A DNA stretch of 22,495 nucleotides from the NCBI GenBank assembly GCA_900768525.1, contig CAAGDF010000082.1, positions 1 through 22,495 on the forward strand, written 5' to 3'. Positions 21,644 through 22,495 of the stretch are shown here, in pieces; within the stretch, counting starts at the first letter, position 1; every line of letters begins with the position of its first letter. This DNA is from Clostridia bacterium (lineage in GTDB: Bacteria; Bacillota; Clostridia; Christensenellales; Borkfalkiaceae). A program made the position numbers and the translations under genes. The notes beneath the pieces were generated by a model, which was not told the origin of the DNA, searched no databases, and saw only the letters and a program-made list of their open reading frames with translations.

Positions 21644-22495
21644 ATGAGACAAAAAAAAGAACACGTCCGCAACTTTTGCATAGTGGCGCATATCGACCAC
21701 GGCAAATCTACTTTGGCGGACAGAATAATCGAAATGACCGGTCAGGTAAGCAGCCGCGATATGGAGGATCAACTCCTTGACTCGATGGACCTCGAGCGCG
21801 AACGCGGCATTACTATTAAACTTACCCCGATTACAATGTTTTATACCGCGAAGAACGGAGAAGAATATAAGTTCAACCTTATAGACACCCCCGGGCACGT
21901 TGACTTTTCCTACGAGGTTTCTCGTTCTCTCGCTGCGTGCGAGGGCGCAATTCTCATAGTCGACGCAACGCAGGGCATCGAGGCGCAAACGCTTGCCAAC
22001 TGTTACCTTGCGCTTGACAACAACCTTGAAATTATGCCCGTTATAAACAAGATCGACCTTGCAAGCGCACGCCCCGACGAGGTTGCCAAAGAAATCGAGG
22101 ACGTTATCGGGCTTGACGCTTCGGAAGCACCGAGGATCTCCGCGAAAAACGGCATCAATATAGATCAGGTGCTTGAAAACGTGGTCAAATTCATACCCGC
22201 ACCCGAGGGCGACGACGATGCGCCGCTTAAAGCGTTGATTTTCGATTCGTATTACGATAATTTCAAAGGCGTAATTTGCTTTGTCCGCATAAAGGACGGC
22301 ACGGTTGCGCCGGGCGATAAAATCCGCACTTATATGTCGGACAAGCAGTTCGAGGTTACCGAGGTAGGAACGTTCAACCCCAAACTTACGCCTAAGGCAA
22401 GGCTGTATTCGGGCGACGTTGGCTACATTGCCGCAAGCATTAAAAGCGTTGAGGACACCAACGTGGGCGACACCATCACTTTGGTGGACAACCCC
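21644..22495 (+). CDS. lepA: Elongation factor 4 (LepA), 5' part (cut by right window edge)
   Basis: LepA/EF4 is a ribosome-associated GTPase of the EF-G family that acts in translation, probably in back-translocation or initiation quality. The frame is open from ATG 21644 to the window end (284 codons of about 600). GTP-binding motifs are all present: G1 AHIDHGKST (15-23), G2 RERGITI, G3 DTPGHVDF, G4 NKIDL and G5 SAK. The start of domain 2 follows (FDSYYDNFKGVICFVRIKDG), a sequence specific to LepA rather than EF-G or TypA. The ribosome binding site GGTGA is weak and only about 4 bases away. The long frames on the opposite strand are shadows. It is divergent from the GDPD gene and has its own promoter. 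Confidence 0.96.
   Translation, partial: MRQKKEHVRNFCIVAHIDHGKSTLADRIIEMTGQVSSRDMEDQLLDSMDLERERGITIKLTPITMFYTAKNGEEYKFNLIDTPGHVDFSYEVSRSLAACEGAILIVDATQGIEAQTLANCYLALDNNLEIMPVINKIDLASARPDEVAKEIEDVIGLDASEAPRISAKNGINIDQVLENVVKFIPAPEGDDDAPLKALIFDSYYDNFKGVICFVRIKDGTVAPGDKIRTYMSDKQFEVTEVGTFNPKLTPKARLYSGDVGYIAASIKSVEDTNVGDTITLVDNP

Noticed and set aside
21548..21988. 146-codon minus-strand frame opposite lepA
   Set aside because: Overlaps the conserved GTPase motifs of lepA in antisense; no domain.

Overview
The window looks like a chromosomal segment of an uncultured Firmicutes/Clostridia-type bacterium. The evidence is the gene order ftsK-rimO-pgsA-cinA-recA, a CdaA-type diadenylate cyclase, a lysine riboswitch, strong GGAGG-type ribosome binding sites, many intrinsic terminators and moderate GC. 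No rRNA, tRNA, CRISPR array or transposase gene was seen. I cannot name a genus.

Layout. 1-1700 (minus strand): the 5' part of cdaA, cut by the left edge, and holA. 1757-3746 (plus): a self-contained two-gene cassette with its own promoter and terminator, encoding an AAA/OLD-like ATPase and an overlapping RloB-like TOPRIM protein, a likely anti-phage (AbiL/PARIS-like) module. 3747-7414 (minus): a lysine-riboswitch-controlled amino-acid ABC transporter (a fused lipoprotein-permease gene, then the ATPase gene), followed by an unknown membrane protein. 7548-8543 (minus): a zinc-ribbon membrane protein. 8700-9010: a gene-poor stretch made of nested palindromes, the last of which supplies the cysE stop codon. 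9003-17214 (minus): a long codirectional block ftsK, rimO, pgsA, a short cinA, recA, cysE. 17388-19157 (plus): two unknown genes behind a good promoter. 19337-21302 (minus): a lipoprotein and a glycerophosphodiester phosphodiesterase. 21544-22495 (plus): lepA, cut by the right edge.

The most unusual signal is a short interspersed repeat with the core CTATARGTCGATTATCGG. It occurs eight times in 22 kb, seven times in the same orientation. Copies sit in intergenic hairpins, in the loop of a bidirectional terminator, and inside three unrelated coding sequences. In two genes the repeat is read in the same frame as Ile-Ser-Arg-Leu-Ser. Two identical copies bracket almost the whole RloB-like gene. 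I do not recognise this family. It behaves like a miniature palindromic or in-frame-inserting element, or like a genome-wide recognition signal.

How the genes work together: the ftsK-recA block serves chromosome segregation, tRNA/ribosome-linked modification, phospholipid synthesis and recombination. The riboswitch ties the ABC importer to cellular lysine. The ATPase/TOPRIM pair is a discrete accessory cassette inserted beside holA.
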